A stretch of 62,060 bases of DNA from Candidatus Sulfopaludibacter sp. SbA3 (GTDB lineage: Bacteria; Acidobacteriota; Terriglobia; Bryobacterales; Bryobacteraceae): contig CAMAVI010000012.1 of NCBI GenBank assembly GCA_945861625.1, positions 1 to 62,060 on the forward strand, given 5' to 3'. The notes beneath the pieces were generated by a model. That model made no database searches. It had not been told where the DNA came from and saw nothing but the letters and a program-made list of their open reading frames with translations. How positions within the stretch are numbered: position 1 is the stretch's first letter; each line of letters opens with the position of its first letter. A program made the position numbers and the translations under genes. Shown piece by piece: positions 16,352 to 25,175 of the stretch.

Positions 16352-17029
16352 GTGACTAAGAATTTTTTAACGCTCATGTTATTGGGCGGCGCGATGGCGG
16401 GTGCAGCTCTGGCACAGGCCCCTGCCGCCGCGCCGGCAACAGCCTCCGCGGCGCCGACCAAGATCGCCGTGATTCAGGTTCAGGCCGCTCTCACGGCCAC
16501 CAAGGAAGGCCAAAAGGCCGCGGCGGAGTTGGAAGCCAAGATGGGCCCGCGAAAGAAAGAGTTGGATGGCAAGCAGGCGGAAATCAAGGAAATGCAGGAG
16601 CGCCTCCAGCGCGGCGGCAACACTCTTTCCGATAGCGCCAAGGAAGATCTGACCCGCAACATTGACACGAAGACCAAGAGCTTTAACCGTCAGATCGAAG
16701 ACGCCCAAGGCGAGCTTGAGCAGGAACAGCAGAAAGTAATTGGTGGATTGGGCCAGAAGATGATGGCGGTCATCGACAAATACGCCCAGCAGAACGGCTA
16801 CGCGCTCGTCCTCGACGTGAGCAGCCAGAACACGCCGGTGCTGTACGCCTCCAACTCGGTGGACATCACCAAGGAAGTGATCGATCTTTACGATAAGACC
16901 GTGTTCACTCCAACCCCGGCGGCCGCGCCACCGACGATGGCCAGACCAGCGGCGCCAGCGCCGACGCGTCCGGCGGCAGCGCCCAAGCCTATCGTGGCTC
17001 CGCTGAGCGCCCCAGTGAAGAAGCAGTAG
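16352..17029 (+). CDS. skp: Skp/OmpH-type periplasmic chaperone
   Basis: A signal peptide (FLTLMLLGGAMAGAALAQA) is followed by the OmpH domain: KIAVIQVQAALTATKEGQ, a long charged helical hairpin (about residues 60-150), and a C-terminal beta part ending YALVLDVSSQNTPVLYAS with D-ITKEVID. Skp trimers hold outer-membrane proteins in the periplasm and hand them to BamA, encoded just upstream. A Pro/Ala tail of some 40 residues is unusual. GTG 16352 has GAGGAG 7 bases upstream; ATG 16328 in the same frame is less well placed. Confidence 0.9.
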   Translation: MTKNFLTLMLLGGAMAGAALAQAPAAAPATASAAPTKIAVIQVQAALTATKEGQKAAAELEAKMGPRKKELDGKQAEIKEMQERLQRGGNTLSDSAKEDLTRNIDTKTKSFNRQIEDAQGELEQEQQKVIGGLGQKMMAVIDKYAQQNGYALVLDVSSQNTPVLYASNSVDITKEVIDLYDKTVFTPTPAAAPPTMARPAAPAPTRPAAAPKPIVAPLSAPVKKQ

Positions 17030-17052
17030 CAACTTCCCCCGTGCAAGAAATC

Positions 17053-17090
17053 ATCGCGCCAAGGGCTTCGGCTCTGGCGCGATTTTCGTT
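17053..17090 (+). terminator. intrinsic terminator between bamA-skp and the E2 gene
   Basis: ATCGCGCCA (17053-17061) and TGGCGCGAT (17075-17083) form a perfect 9-base stem with a 13-base loop, followed by TTTCGTT. On the opposite strand the T run is weaker (GATGATTTC), so it mainly ends plus-strand transcripts but could act in both directions for these convergent operons. Confidence 0.75.
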
Positions 17091-17109
17091 TCAACTCTGA
17101 TCTTGTGAT

Positions 17110-18438
17110 CTAGAGGATTTCCTCGCTCCAGCTTTCCAGCACTGACCGCACCTTCTGCATGAACTGGTCGGCCAATGCGCCGTCAATCAGGCGATGATCG
17201 AAGGTGAGCGCCAGGTATGCCACCGAGCGGATCGCGATGGCGTCGTCCACCACCACGGGAACCTTCTCGACAGCGCCCACACCCAGGATCGCGACTTGCG
17301 GCTGATTAATCACCGGCGTCGCAAACACGCTGCCGAAGCTTCCGAAGTTGGTGACGGAGAACGTGCCGCCCTGCACTTCGTCCGGACGCAGTTGGCGGGA
17401 ACGAGCGCGCGTCGCCAGGTCAGCGATGGAGCGCTGCAAGCCGACGACGTTCTTTTCATCGGCGTTGCGGACTACGGGCACGATCAGGCCGTTCTCCAAC
17501 GCAACGGCAATGCCGATATTGATGTCGCGATGGAAAATGATATTGGTGCCGTCAATCGAAGAATTCAGCAGCGGGAAACCTTGCAGCGCGGTGGTGGCGG
17601 CGCGCAGCACGAAGGGCAGAAACGTCAGACTGAAACCGTGGCGGGCCTGAAACTCGCCCTTCATGCGGTCGCGCATCTTGGCGATTCGCGTCATATCCAC
17701 CTTGTGCACCGTCGTCACGTGCGCCGAGGTGTGCTTGCTGAACACCATGTGCTCGGCGATCTTCTGCCGCATCACACTCATGGGCTCCACGCGGGCCCCC
17801 GGAGCCTCGCCGCGGAAGTGGGCCTGTTCCTGCACCGCGGGAGCCATAGACTGCGGCCGCGCGGGAGCAGGTGGAGGCGGCGGAACCTGCTGCATGACTT
17901 GGGCGGGAACCGGAGAAGGGACTGGAACGTAGTCGGCCTGCACGGGAGCGGGAGCAGCGCTTCGGGACGCGATATGGGCCTCAACATCCTGCTTGGTGAT
18001 GCGGCCACCGGCGCCGGTGCCTCGCACCTGATTGAGATCGACGTTGTTCTCCCGCGCCATTTTACGCACCAGCGGCGAAAGTGGGCCTGCCTCTTCGGCG
18101 ACAGGGACAGTGACGGGCGCGGCGACGGCGGGTGCGGAAGTGGGGGAAGCGGGAGACGCCGCAACGGCGGCGATCACGCCAGGAGCAGGGGCGCCCGCTC
18201 CGCCGGCCGCGTCGATCCTGCCCACAACCGTGTTCACGCCAACCGTGGTGCCTTCCTGAACCAGAATTTCGCCCATGATGCCGGCAACCGGCGCGGGTAT
18301 CTCCGTATCTACTTTGTCGGTTGAAATCTCAAACAGCGGCTCGTCGCGCTCGACGCGATCGCCGGGCTGCTTCAGCCACTTGGTCAGGGTTCCTTCGACA
18401 ATGCTCTCGCCCATTTGGGGCATGACGACATCGATCAT
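17110..18438 (-). CDS. dihydrolipoamide acyltransferase (E2) of a 2-oxoacid dehydrogenase complex
   Basis: E2 passes the acyl group from lipoate to CoA and forms the core of the complex. The 442 residues hold one lipoyl domain (lipoylated Lys 42 in STDKVDTEIP), a Pro/Ala linker, an E3/E1-binding domain (LSPLVRKMARENNVDLNQV) and a second linker. The catalytic domain has the His-Asp motif TFDHRLIDGALA. Start and end resemble SucB and BkdB alike, so the substrate (2-oxoglutarate or branched-chain) cannot be fixed; the fused E1 at 51866 favours the branched-chain group. It overlaps lipB by ATGA. Confidence 0.9.
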   Translation of the reverse strand: MIDVVMPQMGESIVEGTLTKWLKQPGDRVERDEPLFEISTDKVDTEIPAPVAGIMGEILVQEGTTVGVNTVVGRIDAAGGAGAPAPGVIAAVAASPASPTSAPAVAAPVTVPVAEEAGPLSPLVRKMARENNVDLNQVRGTGAGGRITKQDVEAHIASRSAAPAPVQADYVPVPSPVPAQVMQQVPPPPPAPARPQSMAPAVQEQAHFRGEAPGARVEPMSVMRQKIAEHMVFSKHTSAHVTTVHKVDMTRIAKMRDRMKGEFQARHGFSLTFLPFVLRAATTALQGFPLLNSSIDGTNIIFHRDINIGIAVALENGLIVPVVRNADEKNVVGLQRSIADLATRARSRQLRPDEVQGGTFSVTNFGSFGSVFATPVINQPQVAILGVGAVEKVPVVVDDAIAIRSVAYLALTFDHRLIDGALADQFMQKVRSVLESWSEEIL

Positions 18439-19100
18439 ATAATCTCCATTTGTAATTCAAACGTGCGGGCCAACCGGCGCGCCAGGACCGCGACAACCTG
18501 CCCGCGGCTCGCCGGGCATCCCAGCGCCCGCAGCGAAGTCACGGGCTTGGTCAGACCACACGGGACGATATACTGAAAGTAGCTCAGGTCCGTATCCAGG
18601 TTCAGCGCGAACCCATGCGAGGTGATCCAGCGGCTGATGTGCACGCCAATCGCCGCGATCTTACCGCGCGAAGTCCATACACCGGCAGCCCCCGGCTCGC
18701 GCCAGGCCGTAATCCCGAACTCGCCCAGAACATCGATGAGAATCTGCTCGAGGGCGCGAACATAAGCCGTCACATCGCGCTTCCATTCCTTCAAGTCGAC
18801 GATCGGATACCCGACGATTTGGCCGGGGCCGTGGTAGGTAACGTCTCCGCCGCGGTCCGTGTGATGGAACGCGATTCCCGCGCGCGCCAGCAACTCGGGC
18901 GATGCCAGTAAATTTTCTTCATGGCCGTTGCGCCCCATGGTCACAACATGCGGATGCTCGACAATCAAGAGCTGATCCGGAATCTCGCCGCGCTTGCGCC
19001 GCTCGACACAGTCCTGCTGCAGCGCGAAGGCTTCCGCGTAGCCCATGCGGCCCAGGTCGCGGAGTTCGCAGACGGCGGGAGCGGGTGCGTAACTAAGCAT
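18435..19100 (-). CDS. lipB: LipB, octanoyl-[acyl carrier protein]:protein octanoyltransferase
   Basis: LipB moves octanoate from ACP to the lipoyl Lys of E2-type proteins, the step before sulfur insertion by LipA. GRNGHEENLL, RGGDVTYHGPGQIVGYP, the Lys in RGKIAAIGVHISRWITSHGFA and the catalytic Cys in VPCGLTKPVTSL are all present. ATG 19100 overlaps the lpd stop by 8 bases and gives 221 residues. The open frame to 19367 is an overlap with lpd. Its place between lpd and its own substrate gene E2 makes functional sense. Confidence 0.93.
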   Translation of the reverse strand: MLSYAPAPAVCELRDLGRMGYAEAFALQQDCVERRKRGEIPDQLLIVEHPHVVTMGRNGHEENLLASPELLARAGIAFHHTDRGGDVTYHGPGQIVGYPIVDLKEWKRDVTAYVRALEQILIDVLGEFGITAWREPGAAGVWTSRGKIAAIGVHISRWITSHGFALNLDTDLSYFQYIVPCGLTKPVTSLRALGCPASRGQVVAVLARRLARTFELQMEII

Positions 19101-20487
19101 TGATCGCTTGCCCGTACACCGCGTTGAAGGCCTCGCCCATGGCTTCGTATATTGTCGGGTGGGCGTGGATGGTGTGGCGCAGCGTTTCCACCGTGGCCTC
19201 GGCTTCCATGGCCAATACGCCTTCGCCGATGAGTTCAAACGCTTCGGGCCCGATGATATGCACACCCAGAATCTCGCCGTACTTCCCGTCGCTGACAATC
19301 TTGACGAAGCCGTCGTGGCGTCCCAGAATACTAGCCTTGCTGTTGGCCGCAAAGGGGAACTTGCCAATCTTGACGTCGTAGCCTTGCACGCGCGCCTGCG
19401 CTTCCGTGAGGCCCACGCTACCGATGCCGGGTTCGGTATAAGTAGCTCCGGGGATGCGGCCTTTGTTGACCGGCGTTACGGGCTTGCCAGCGATGTGAGC
19501 CATTGCCACCATGCCTTCAGCCGTCGCGACGTGCGCTAACTGCGGTGTGCCCGCGACGATATCGCCAATGGCGTAAACTCCGGTTTCACCCGTGCGCTGG
19601 TACGGATCGACTTTAATAAATCCCCGGTCGAGCTCCACGCGCGTACCCTGAAGACCAATGTTTTCCGTATTTGGCTTGCGGCCGATGGCGACCAGGAGGC
19701 ACTCAGCTTCCACCGTTTCTTCTTTACCGTTGGCGAGCGTGGCGGTGAAGCGTACACCCTTGTCCGTTACCTGGATATTGCCGGTGCGGGCGCCGGTTTC
19801 CACACGAATACCGCTCTTCTTGAACACCCGCTCCAGTTCCTTGGAGACTTCTTCGTCCTCCACCGGAACGATACGCGGCAGCATCTCAAAAACCGAGACC
19901 TTAGAGCCAAATCGGTGAAAACAGGAAGCGAATTCGACGCCCACCGCGCCCGCGCCCAGAATCGCGATCGATTGGGGGACATACGTCAGATTCAAGATTT
20001 CAATGTTGGTCAGAATGCGCTTGGCATCCGGCTGCAAACCGGGCAGCATGCGAGCCTCCGAACCAGTGGCCAGCACGATGTTCTTCGCTTCCACGATCTG
20101 TTTGCCGGTTTCCGAAGTGACTTCAACCTTTCCGGGACCTGCCAGACGCCCATAGCCCTTGATGACGTCGACCTTGTTTTTCTTCATCAGGAACTCGACG
20201 CCCTTGGCGTGCTTGGAGACGATGTTGTTCTTGCGATTCAGAACTAGTGGGAAGTCCAGACGCGGGTTTTCGCAGTAGATGCCCTCGTCAACGGAATGCT
20301 GGAAACGATCCCAAACATCGGCCGTATGGAGGAATGCTTTCGTGGGAATGCAGCCCACGTGAAGGCAGCAGCCGCCCAGCTTGCCGTCTTTTTCGATAAT
20401 GGCTGTTTTGAGGCCGTACTGCCCCGCCCGAACAGCCGCCGAGTAACCGCCGGGACCGCTCCCGACCACGATCACATCATATGTCAT
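19093..20487 (-). CDS. lpdA: Lpd, dihydrolipoamide dehydrogenase (E3)
   Basis: This FAD enzyme reoxidises dihydrolipoamide with NAD. The 464 residues show the FAD-binding VVGSGPGGYSAAVRAGQ, the redox pair in GGCCLHVGCIPTK (Cys 41 and 46), the NAD-binding AILGAGAVGVEFA and AIGDIVAGTPQLAHVA. The C-terminal catalytic HAHPTIYE is also present. It is the first gene of the lpd-lipB-E2 set on the minus strand and can serve several complexes. Confidence 0.95.
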   Translation of the reverse strand: MTYDVIVVGSGPGGYSAAVRAGQYGLKTAIIEKDGKLGGCCLHVGCIPTKAFLHTADVWDRFQHSVDEGIYCENPRLDFPLVLNRKNNIVSKHAKGVEFLMKKNKVDVIKGYGRLAGPGKVEVTSETGKQIVEAKNIVLATGSEARMLPGLQPDAKRILTNIEILNLTYVPQSIAILGAGAVGVEFASCFHRFGSKVSVFEMLPRIVPVEDEEVSKELERVFKKSGIRVETGARTGNIQVTDKGVRFTATLANGKEETVEAECLLVAIGRKPNTENIGLQGTRVELDRGFIKVDPYQRTGETGVYAIGDIVAGTPQLAHVATAEGMVAMAHIAGKPVTPVNKGRIPGATYTEPGIGSVGLTEAQARVQGYDVKIGKFPFAANSKASILGRHDGFVKIVSDGKYGEILGVHIIGPEAFELIGEGVLAMEAEATVETLRHTIHAHPTIYEAMGEAFNAVYGQAINA

Positions 20488-20535
20488 GGGTTTTCTTTTA
20501 GTGTAGCAGGAGGGCGGAATCCGCTACGTCGGCGA

Positions 20536-21471
20536 CTAGCGCGACCGTCTGCCCGCCTGTCCGGAAACGCGGCGCTCGCACTCCGCTTTGGTCGCCGCCA
20601 GCATCAGGTCCAGCGACTCGCTAGGAAGCGCGGTCAGAACTCCGAAAATCATCGACTTCGGAACGGGCAGGATACCAATCTTACACACAAACTCCTGGAC
20701 CGAGCGGGCCAAGGTGATGGCTTCCAACTCCACATAAAGGTCTGGACCTTTCTTTCTGGCGCGCCAGTAAGTATTCATCCCCCAGAGAATTCCGTGATCG
20801 TGATACGGTTCCAGAAAATCGTCCTTTCCCGGCACGCCGCTATCGGACTCGCGAATTTCATCGGCACGCGAACGTACCAGCAGCACGGGATCGGTGCCGC
20901 TGTTCTCTTCCGAGAAACTGGCGCGCGCTCTTATCAGGAAGGAATAGTGCGAAGGAAACACAGATGCCGCCCGATAGGTGTTCTGGAATCCGAAGGTAAC
21001 GTCATAGGCATTACCCGAGGCAGAGGGGGCCGGTTGGGCCCGGCACTGGTAAATCATAGGCCGGTAGATGGAAGCGTAGCGGTCGTAATCCTGCAACACG
21101 GCCTTCAGATCCTCCATACCCGCGCCGCGTATCTGAATCGCCCCGATCCAGTGGACCACAGTCCCATTCCAATCCGCCAGCCGCTGGTTGACGGATGCGT
21201 CGACCACACTCCAGCGAACCGGCTTGCCACTTTCAATCCCGGCTGCCAATTCTTTGCGGGCAGAGCCAGGCGCCCAGGACAGCTCCTGTAGAGCGAATCG
21301 GGAAAGCATGGCCCGTTCGGCGCCATCGACGTAGTTTTCGTATTCCCGCTTGACGCGCGCATCCAGGAAGGTCGTGCAACGGGCGCCCCGGCAGACGCCT
21401 CCGGACGCCAATACCAGCGCGGCCCTTCTGGTAAGCGTTGCCATAGGTTCGCCGGTTTTCATAAAAGTCAT
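20536..21471 (-). CDS. secreted protein of unknown function, possibly START/SRPBCC-like
   Basis: The 311-residue product has an N-terminal hydrophobic segment (TRRAALVLASGGV) that could be a signal peptide. The middle, HWIGAIQIRGAGMEDLKAVLQDYDRYASIYRP, resembles the start of START/SRPBCC lipid-binding folds, followed by alternating strands. I do not recognise a named family. ATG 21471 overlaps the stop of the upstream regulator gene (ATGA), so the two are one unit and this protein may be a target or partner of that regulator. The frame upstream of 21471 overlaps coding sequence and is left out. Confidence 0.6.
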   Translation of the reverse strand: MTFMKTGEPMATLTRRAALVLASGGVCRGARCTTFLDARVKREYENYVDGAERAMLSRFALQELSWAPGSARKELAAGIESGKPVRWSVVDASVNQRLADWNGTVVHWIGAIQIRGAGMEDLKAVLQDYDRYASIYRPMIYQCRAQPAPSASGNAYDVTFGFQNTYRAASVFPSHYSFLIRARASFSEENSGTDPVLLVRSRADEIRESDSGVPGKDDFLEPYHDHGILWGMNTYWRARKKGPDLYVELEAITLARSVQEFVCKIGILPVPKSMIFGVLTALPSESLDLMLAATKAECERRVSGQAGRRSR

Positions 21472-23381
21472 CGGTGCAGGCGGGCCAGCATCCTGATGAA
21501 TTCGGCGTTTCCGGCAAGTTTGCCGACGCGTGGCTCGACGCGCAGATAAATCAGGTAATCGGAGCGCTCGCCCACCGACTTCCATCCCCACTCGAGCGTC
21601 TTTGCGGTGTCGCCCAACCCATGATGGATGGTGGCGAAGTAGAAAGCTGGCACGTACCGCTGCCTGGACATCTCCTCCAGCCGCGACATCTGTTGGCGGG
21701 CTTCCGCGGGTTTCCCGGCCGCGGCAAAGGCGCCCGCCAGACCCGCCACGGCCGTAGGGCTGTTTCCCGAAAGCGAAACGGCGCGCTGGAATTCCTCGAT
21801 GGCCTGCGGATACTTGCCAACTTGCTGGTAAGCCATTGCCAGGGTTTGATGAGCCATGGGAAAACTGGGGTCGGTTTCCACCACGGAGCGGTACTGTTCA
21901 ATGGCCTTGTCGTACTGCTGCGAGTAGTAATAGCACCATCCGATGCCGATGTTGATACTGGGAGAGAGAGGCTCGAGCCTCAGCGCTTCCTGCATTTGTT
22001 CCGTCGCCTTGGGCAGGTCCCCGGCCGCCATGAAATAGTGGCTGTACCAGTGGTGGAGCGTGGCGGAAGCGGGAGCCAGCGCCTTTGCGCGCTCGAATTC
22101 CTCGGCCGCTCCGCGCAGATCCCAGTCGTAGGACAGTTTCACATAAGCGAGAGAAACATGGGCTTCCGCGGAGCGGGGGTCGAGCTCCAACGCCTTAAGA
22201 GCGGCAGCTTTGGCCAGGGGCATGGCCTTGTTCGGCGGCATGCCGTCAATCCCGATCGAGCCCAGCAGCGAGTAGGAATCCGCCAGTCCGCTATAGGCAG
22301 GCGCATAATTTGGATCGGCGGCGATGGCCTGCTCGAAGTATTGCACCGCCCGCTTGAGCCCCTCTTCGGTCCGCCGGTTCCAGAGATACCGGCCGCGTAG
22401 ATATGCGTCCAGAGCTTCGGGGCGGATCTGGCGGGCGGGCTCCAGGCGTTGCCTTTCCTCCGCCGTGACAGTCACCTGAATCTCGCTTGCGATGGCTTCG
22501 GCGACGGCTGCTTCCAGAGCCAGCACGTCCTTCACATCCCGTTCGTAATAATTCGCCCAGGTAACGGCGTGCGTTTTCGGATCTGTTAACTGGGCGTCTA
22601 TGCGCACTCTTCCGCCCGCGCGGAGGACCGTGCCCGTCAACACCCGGTTTACCAGCCGGTCGCGGACCAGGGCATCCAAGGCGGCGGGCTCGCGCGGTCC
22701 ACCCGCAGCGGGAGCCAGCGAGATCACGCGCAGATTTCCGAGCTTGGCCAAGCCCGTGATGAGCGCCTGCGTCATGCCATCGGCGAAGTAGTCCTCCGCC
22801 GGATCGGCCTCCACGTTGCGAAACGGGAGTACGGCAAGAGCATTCGCGGGAGCCTTGGCGGATACTACCGGCGCCAGTTGATCCCGGCGCATCCAGTAGT
22901 TGGCGAGCGCCACCACCGCTGCCAGCAGGAGAACACCGGCAGGAGCGGCAACTCTCGCGCGCCAACTCGGCTTGGTAACCGGGAGCAAATCGTCCAGCGG
23001 CGGCATAAGGGCGGGAGCCGCAACCGGCTCTGCCGGCGCGGGTTCGCTGCCGCCGGTGCGGAGGGGAGCCACAAAGCGGTAGCCGCGCTTGGGAATGGTC
23101 TCAATGTAAGTCGCCTCTTCTTCGCCGGCATCGCCAAGCGCCTTGCGCAGCAGCGAAATATTGCGGGTGAGAGCCCCCTCTTCGACGAAAGTATCCGGCC
23201 AGACCGCCTTCATCAGGTCGCCCTTATCGACCATTCGTCCGGCACCGCCCAGGAGCACCAGCAAGGTCTCGACGGCCTTCGGCGGCAAGGAGATAAGCTC
23301 GGAACCACGGTGCAGAAGCCGCTCTTCCGTATCAATGCGATACGCGCCGAATTCGTACCGCTGGATTTCGGGTTCCGTCAT
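21468..23381 (-). CDS. winged-helix transcriptional regulator with membrane helix and TPR repeats
   Basis: The protein has about 637 residues. An OmpR/CadC-type winged helix comes first (YEFGAYRIDTEERLLHRGSE and ALTRNISLLRKALGD, then YIETIPKRGYRFVAPL). A membrane helix follows (VAAPAGVLLLAAVVALANYW), then a TolB-N-like domain (NALAVLPFRNV, YFADGMTQALITGLAKL) and at least six TPR repeats to the end. This layout is frequent in acidobacteria. It probably senses a periplasmic signal through the TPR part and binds DNA directly from the membrane. ATG 23381 has AGGA six bases upstream; ATG 23405 and 23453 are in frame too. Confidence 0.85.
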   Translation of the reverse strand: MTEPEIQRYEFGAYRIDTEERLLHRGSELISLPPKAVETLLVLLGGAGRMVDKGDLMKAVWPDTFVEEGALTRNISLLRKALGDAGEEEATYIETIPKRGYRFVAPLRTGGSEPAPAEPVAAPALMPPLDDLLPVTKPSWRARVAAPAGVLLLAAVVALANYWMRRDQLAPVVSAKAPANALAVLPFRNVEADPAEDYFADGMTQALITGLAKLGNLRVISLAPAAGGPREPAALDALVRDRLVNRVLTGTVLRAGGRVRIDAQLTDPKTHAVTWANYYERDVKDVLALEAAVAEAIASEIQVTVTAEERQRLEPARQIRPEALDAYLRGRYLWNRRTEEGLKRAVQYFEQAIAADPNYAPAYSGLADSYSLLGSIGIDGMPPNKAMPLAKAAALKALELDPRSAEAHVSLAYVKLSYDWDLRGAAEEFERAKALAPASATLHHWYSHYFMAAGDLPKATEQMQEALRLEPLSPSINIGIGWCYYYSQQYDKAIEQYRSVVETDPSFPMAHQTLAMAYQQVGKYPQAIEEFQRAVSLSGNSPTAVAGLAGAFAAAGKPAEARQQMSRLEEMSRQRYVPAFYFATIHHGLGDTAKTLEWGWKSVGERSDYLIYLRVEPRVGKLAGNAEFIRMLARLHR

Positions 23382-23578
23382 GCCGTCCTGGATCGATACG
23401 AGCATATCAGATCCATCCCAAGGCAAAGCCATTGAGGCACATAGAGTTATCACAACTTCATCAGAATTTTGTCAGGGATTGCGCAGGACGAATGGCGTTG
23501 GCCCAGTGCAAACTCGAATCCGGTGACGCACTCAACGGCGGAACCAAGCGGTTCCAGATGAAAAGGAGCTTCCTTCGA

Positions 23579-24052
23579 ATGAAATTCAACACACAGATTG
23601 CCTGCCTTCCCCTGGCCGCAATTCTTCTTGTTTCAAGTCTTGCTGCATCGGCTCAATCTCCGGTCCCCAACTGGGGTGGCGTCAAGGCGCTCAAGGCGGA
23701 CTCTGAAATTCGAGTGGTCGTCGGTTCCCGCACTTTCCGGGGCGAGATGCGGAGCGTAACGGATGATTCCCTGGTGGTGGCCTCCGGGAAAGGTCAGGAG
23801 ATGTTCACGCGGCAAGAGATCACGCGAGTGTCGGTGCGGAGCGGAAGCCGCCGCGGGCGACATGCGCTGATTGGTGCGGTGATTGGCGGCGCCGGCGGAG
23901 CGGTTTTTGGCGGCGGGGTCACGGCAGGGGCCGGATATCTGGGAGCCACACCTGCAGTCGCCGGCGCATTCGGCGGAGCCGGTGCGTTGGTAGGAGCCCT
24001 GGTGGGTATGGCCATTCCCAGCGGCGATTGGCGCGAGATTTACAAAAAATAG
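23579..24052 (+). CDS. secreted glycine-zipper protein of unknown function
   Basis: The 157 residues start with a signal peptide (CLPLAAILLVSSLAASAQ) and a small beta-rich part (VVVGSRTFRGEMRSVTDDSL, Sm-like in rhythm). A Gly/Ala-rich glycine-zipper segment follows (HALIGAVIGGAGGAVFGGGV onwards), ending GDWREIYKK. Such zipper segments insert in or line membranes. ATG 23579 has AAAAGGAG about 11 bases before it; ATG 23558 is an in-frame alternative. It is divergent from the TPR regulator. A broken copy of the 3' half lies just downstream. Confidence 0.65.
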   Translation: MKFNTQIACLPLAAILLVSSLAASAQSPVPNWGGVKALKADSEIRVVVGSRTFRGEMRSVTDDSLVVASGKGQEMFTRQEITRVSVRSGSRRGRHALIGAVIGGAGGAVFGGGVTAGAGYLGATPAVAGAFGGAGALVGALVGMAIPSGDWREIYKK

Positions 24053-24210
24053 GCGCGATTACGGGCGTGGCCCTTGCCAGCGGGCACTGTCCGTGCGAGG
24101 GCTTCGAAGGCATGGTTGTTGCGGCGCCCCTGGTTGGTTACGGGATGACTGGTGCAATCGTGGGTGCGGTGGTTCCCGCAGCTAGATGGCGTGAAGTTTA
24201 TAAGCAATAA
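24053..24210 (+). pseudogene. fragment of a second glycine-zipper gene
   Basis: Directly after the stop of the gene at 23579 the next frame reads IGAITGVALASG, then GYGMTGAIVGAVVPAARWRE and VYKQ. This parallels the end of the upstream protein (GALVGMAIPSGDWREIYKK). No signal peptide or N-terminal half is present, so it looks like the remaining 3' end of a tandem paralogue after a deletion. Confidence 0.5.
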
Positions 24211-24253
24211 CCAAGTTCAGAAGATGCCAATGCATTTCCAAGGAGCGAACCGT

Positions 24254-24421
24254 ATGAGCGAATCGAATTCATCCACGTCCGTGACGCCAGAGTTATGGAT
24301 GTGCGCCGCGTTGGCGATCAGCCATCCGGCCGTACGACGGGCGGGCTCTGGCCATCGGATCACATCGGAGTCCAAGCCGTGTTACACGGTATACCAATAC
24401 GGTTACGATCGGGGGCGCTAA
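24254..24421 (+). CDS. possible small open reading frame of 55 codons
   Basis: ATG 24254 is preceded by AAGGAG at a good distance (8 bases), and the frame is open for 55 codons to TAA 24419-24421. The peptide (start MSESNSSTSVTPELWMCAAL) has no recognisable family or signal. The next gene starts 9 bases after its stop. It may be a real leader-type gene or chance; the ribosome-binding site is the only support. Confidence 0.3.
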   Translation: MSESNSSTSVTPELWMCAALAISHPAVRRAGSGHRITSESKPCYTVYQYGYDRGR

Positions 24422-24429
24422 ATAAGGTC

Positions 24430-25083
24430 ATGCTTACTGGATTCCTACTGTCACTCGCCGGACTTTCTGCATCGCCGCCCGTCGAGAGCCAGCTCCTTCA
24501 GAAGTATATGGACGCCATTCACATGCAACATGAGGCGCGAAAAGAAATGGCCGCGGAGATAATCATCGAAGCCAAAATGCCCAAGCTCCACCGGCAAGCC
24601 ACGTTGCGCGCTCTGCGCATAGTGGCCCTTACAGGCGCAATTACTTACCAGATTCTGGACGCAGCGGGCGACGACATGGTAAGACGCGAAGTCATCGCCC
24701 GCTACCTCACCGCGGATAACGGGAGCCATCAGACGGAGGAACTTGCCATCACGCCGTCGCACTATCGATTCCGCCTGGCGGCAACCGTGGAACGGGCGGG
24801 CCAACGGATTCTGATCTTCCAACTCGCTCCCCGGAAAAAACAGGTGGGACTGTTCAAGGGCGAATTGTGGGTGGACGGGCAAACGGGGCTGCCCGTCCAC
24901 GAGGCGGGCCAGTTCGTCAAGAGCCCGTCCGTATTCATTAAGCGAATCGTGTTCACGCGCGATTACGAAATTCGCGATGGCCTGAACGTGCCCACCCGCA
25001 TACGCAGTACGGTGGAATCCCGAATCGCGGGCCGCGCGGAATTGGAGGTTCGTTTCTCCAAGGCAACGCAAGCTGGAAGGTAG
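24430..25083 (+). CDS. probable periplasmic protein, LolA-like in its second half
   Basis: The 217 residues start with a hydrophobic signal (MLTGFLLSLAGLSASPP). From about residue 110 the pattern LIFQLAPRKKQVGLFKGELW, then TGLPVHEAGQF and DGLNVPTRIRSTVES, resembles outer-membrane lipoprotein-sorting (LolA/LppX) folds in which a half-barrel holds lipid. The similarity is by pattern only. ATG 24430 was chosen as the start of the signal; the frame upstream has no such sequence. Confidence 0.55.
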   Translation: MLTGFLLSLAGLSASPPVESQLLQKYMDAIHMQHEARKEMAAEIIIEAKMPKLHRQATLRALRIVALTGAITYQILDAAGDDMVRREVIARYLTADNGSHQTEELAITPSHYRFRLAATVERAGQRILIFQLAPRKKQVGLFKGELWVDGQTGLPVHEAGQFVKSPSVFIKRIVFTRDYEIRDGLNVPTRIRSTVESRIAGRAELEVRFSKATQAGR

Positions 25084-25175
25084 TGCGCGCGTTTCCGCGC
25101 CCGCGGTACCAAACCTAGTGCACGCGCTCGGCGTGCCAAATGCGCATAAAATAGACAACACACTAAGGAGACGTT

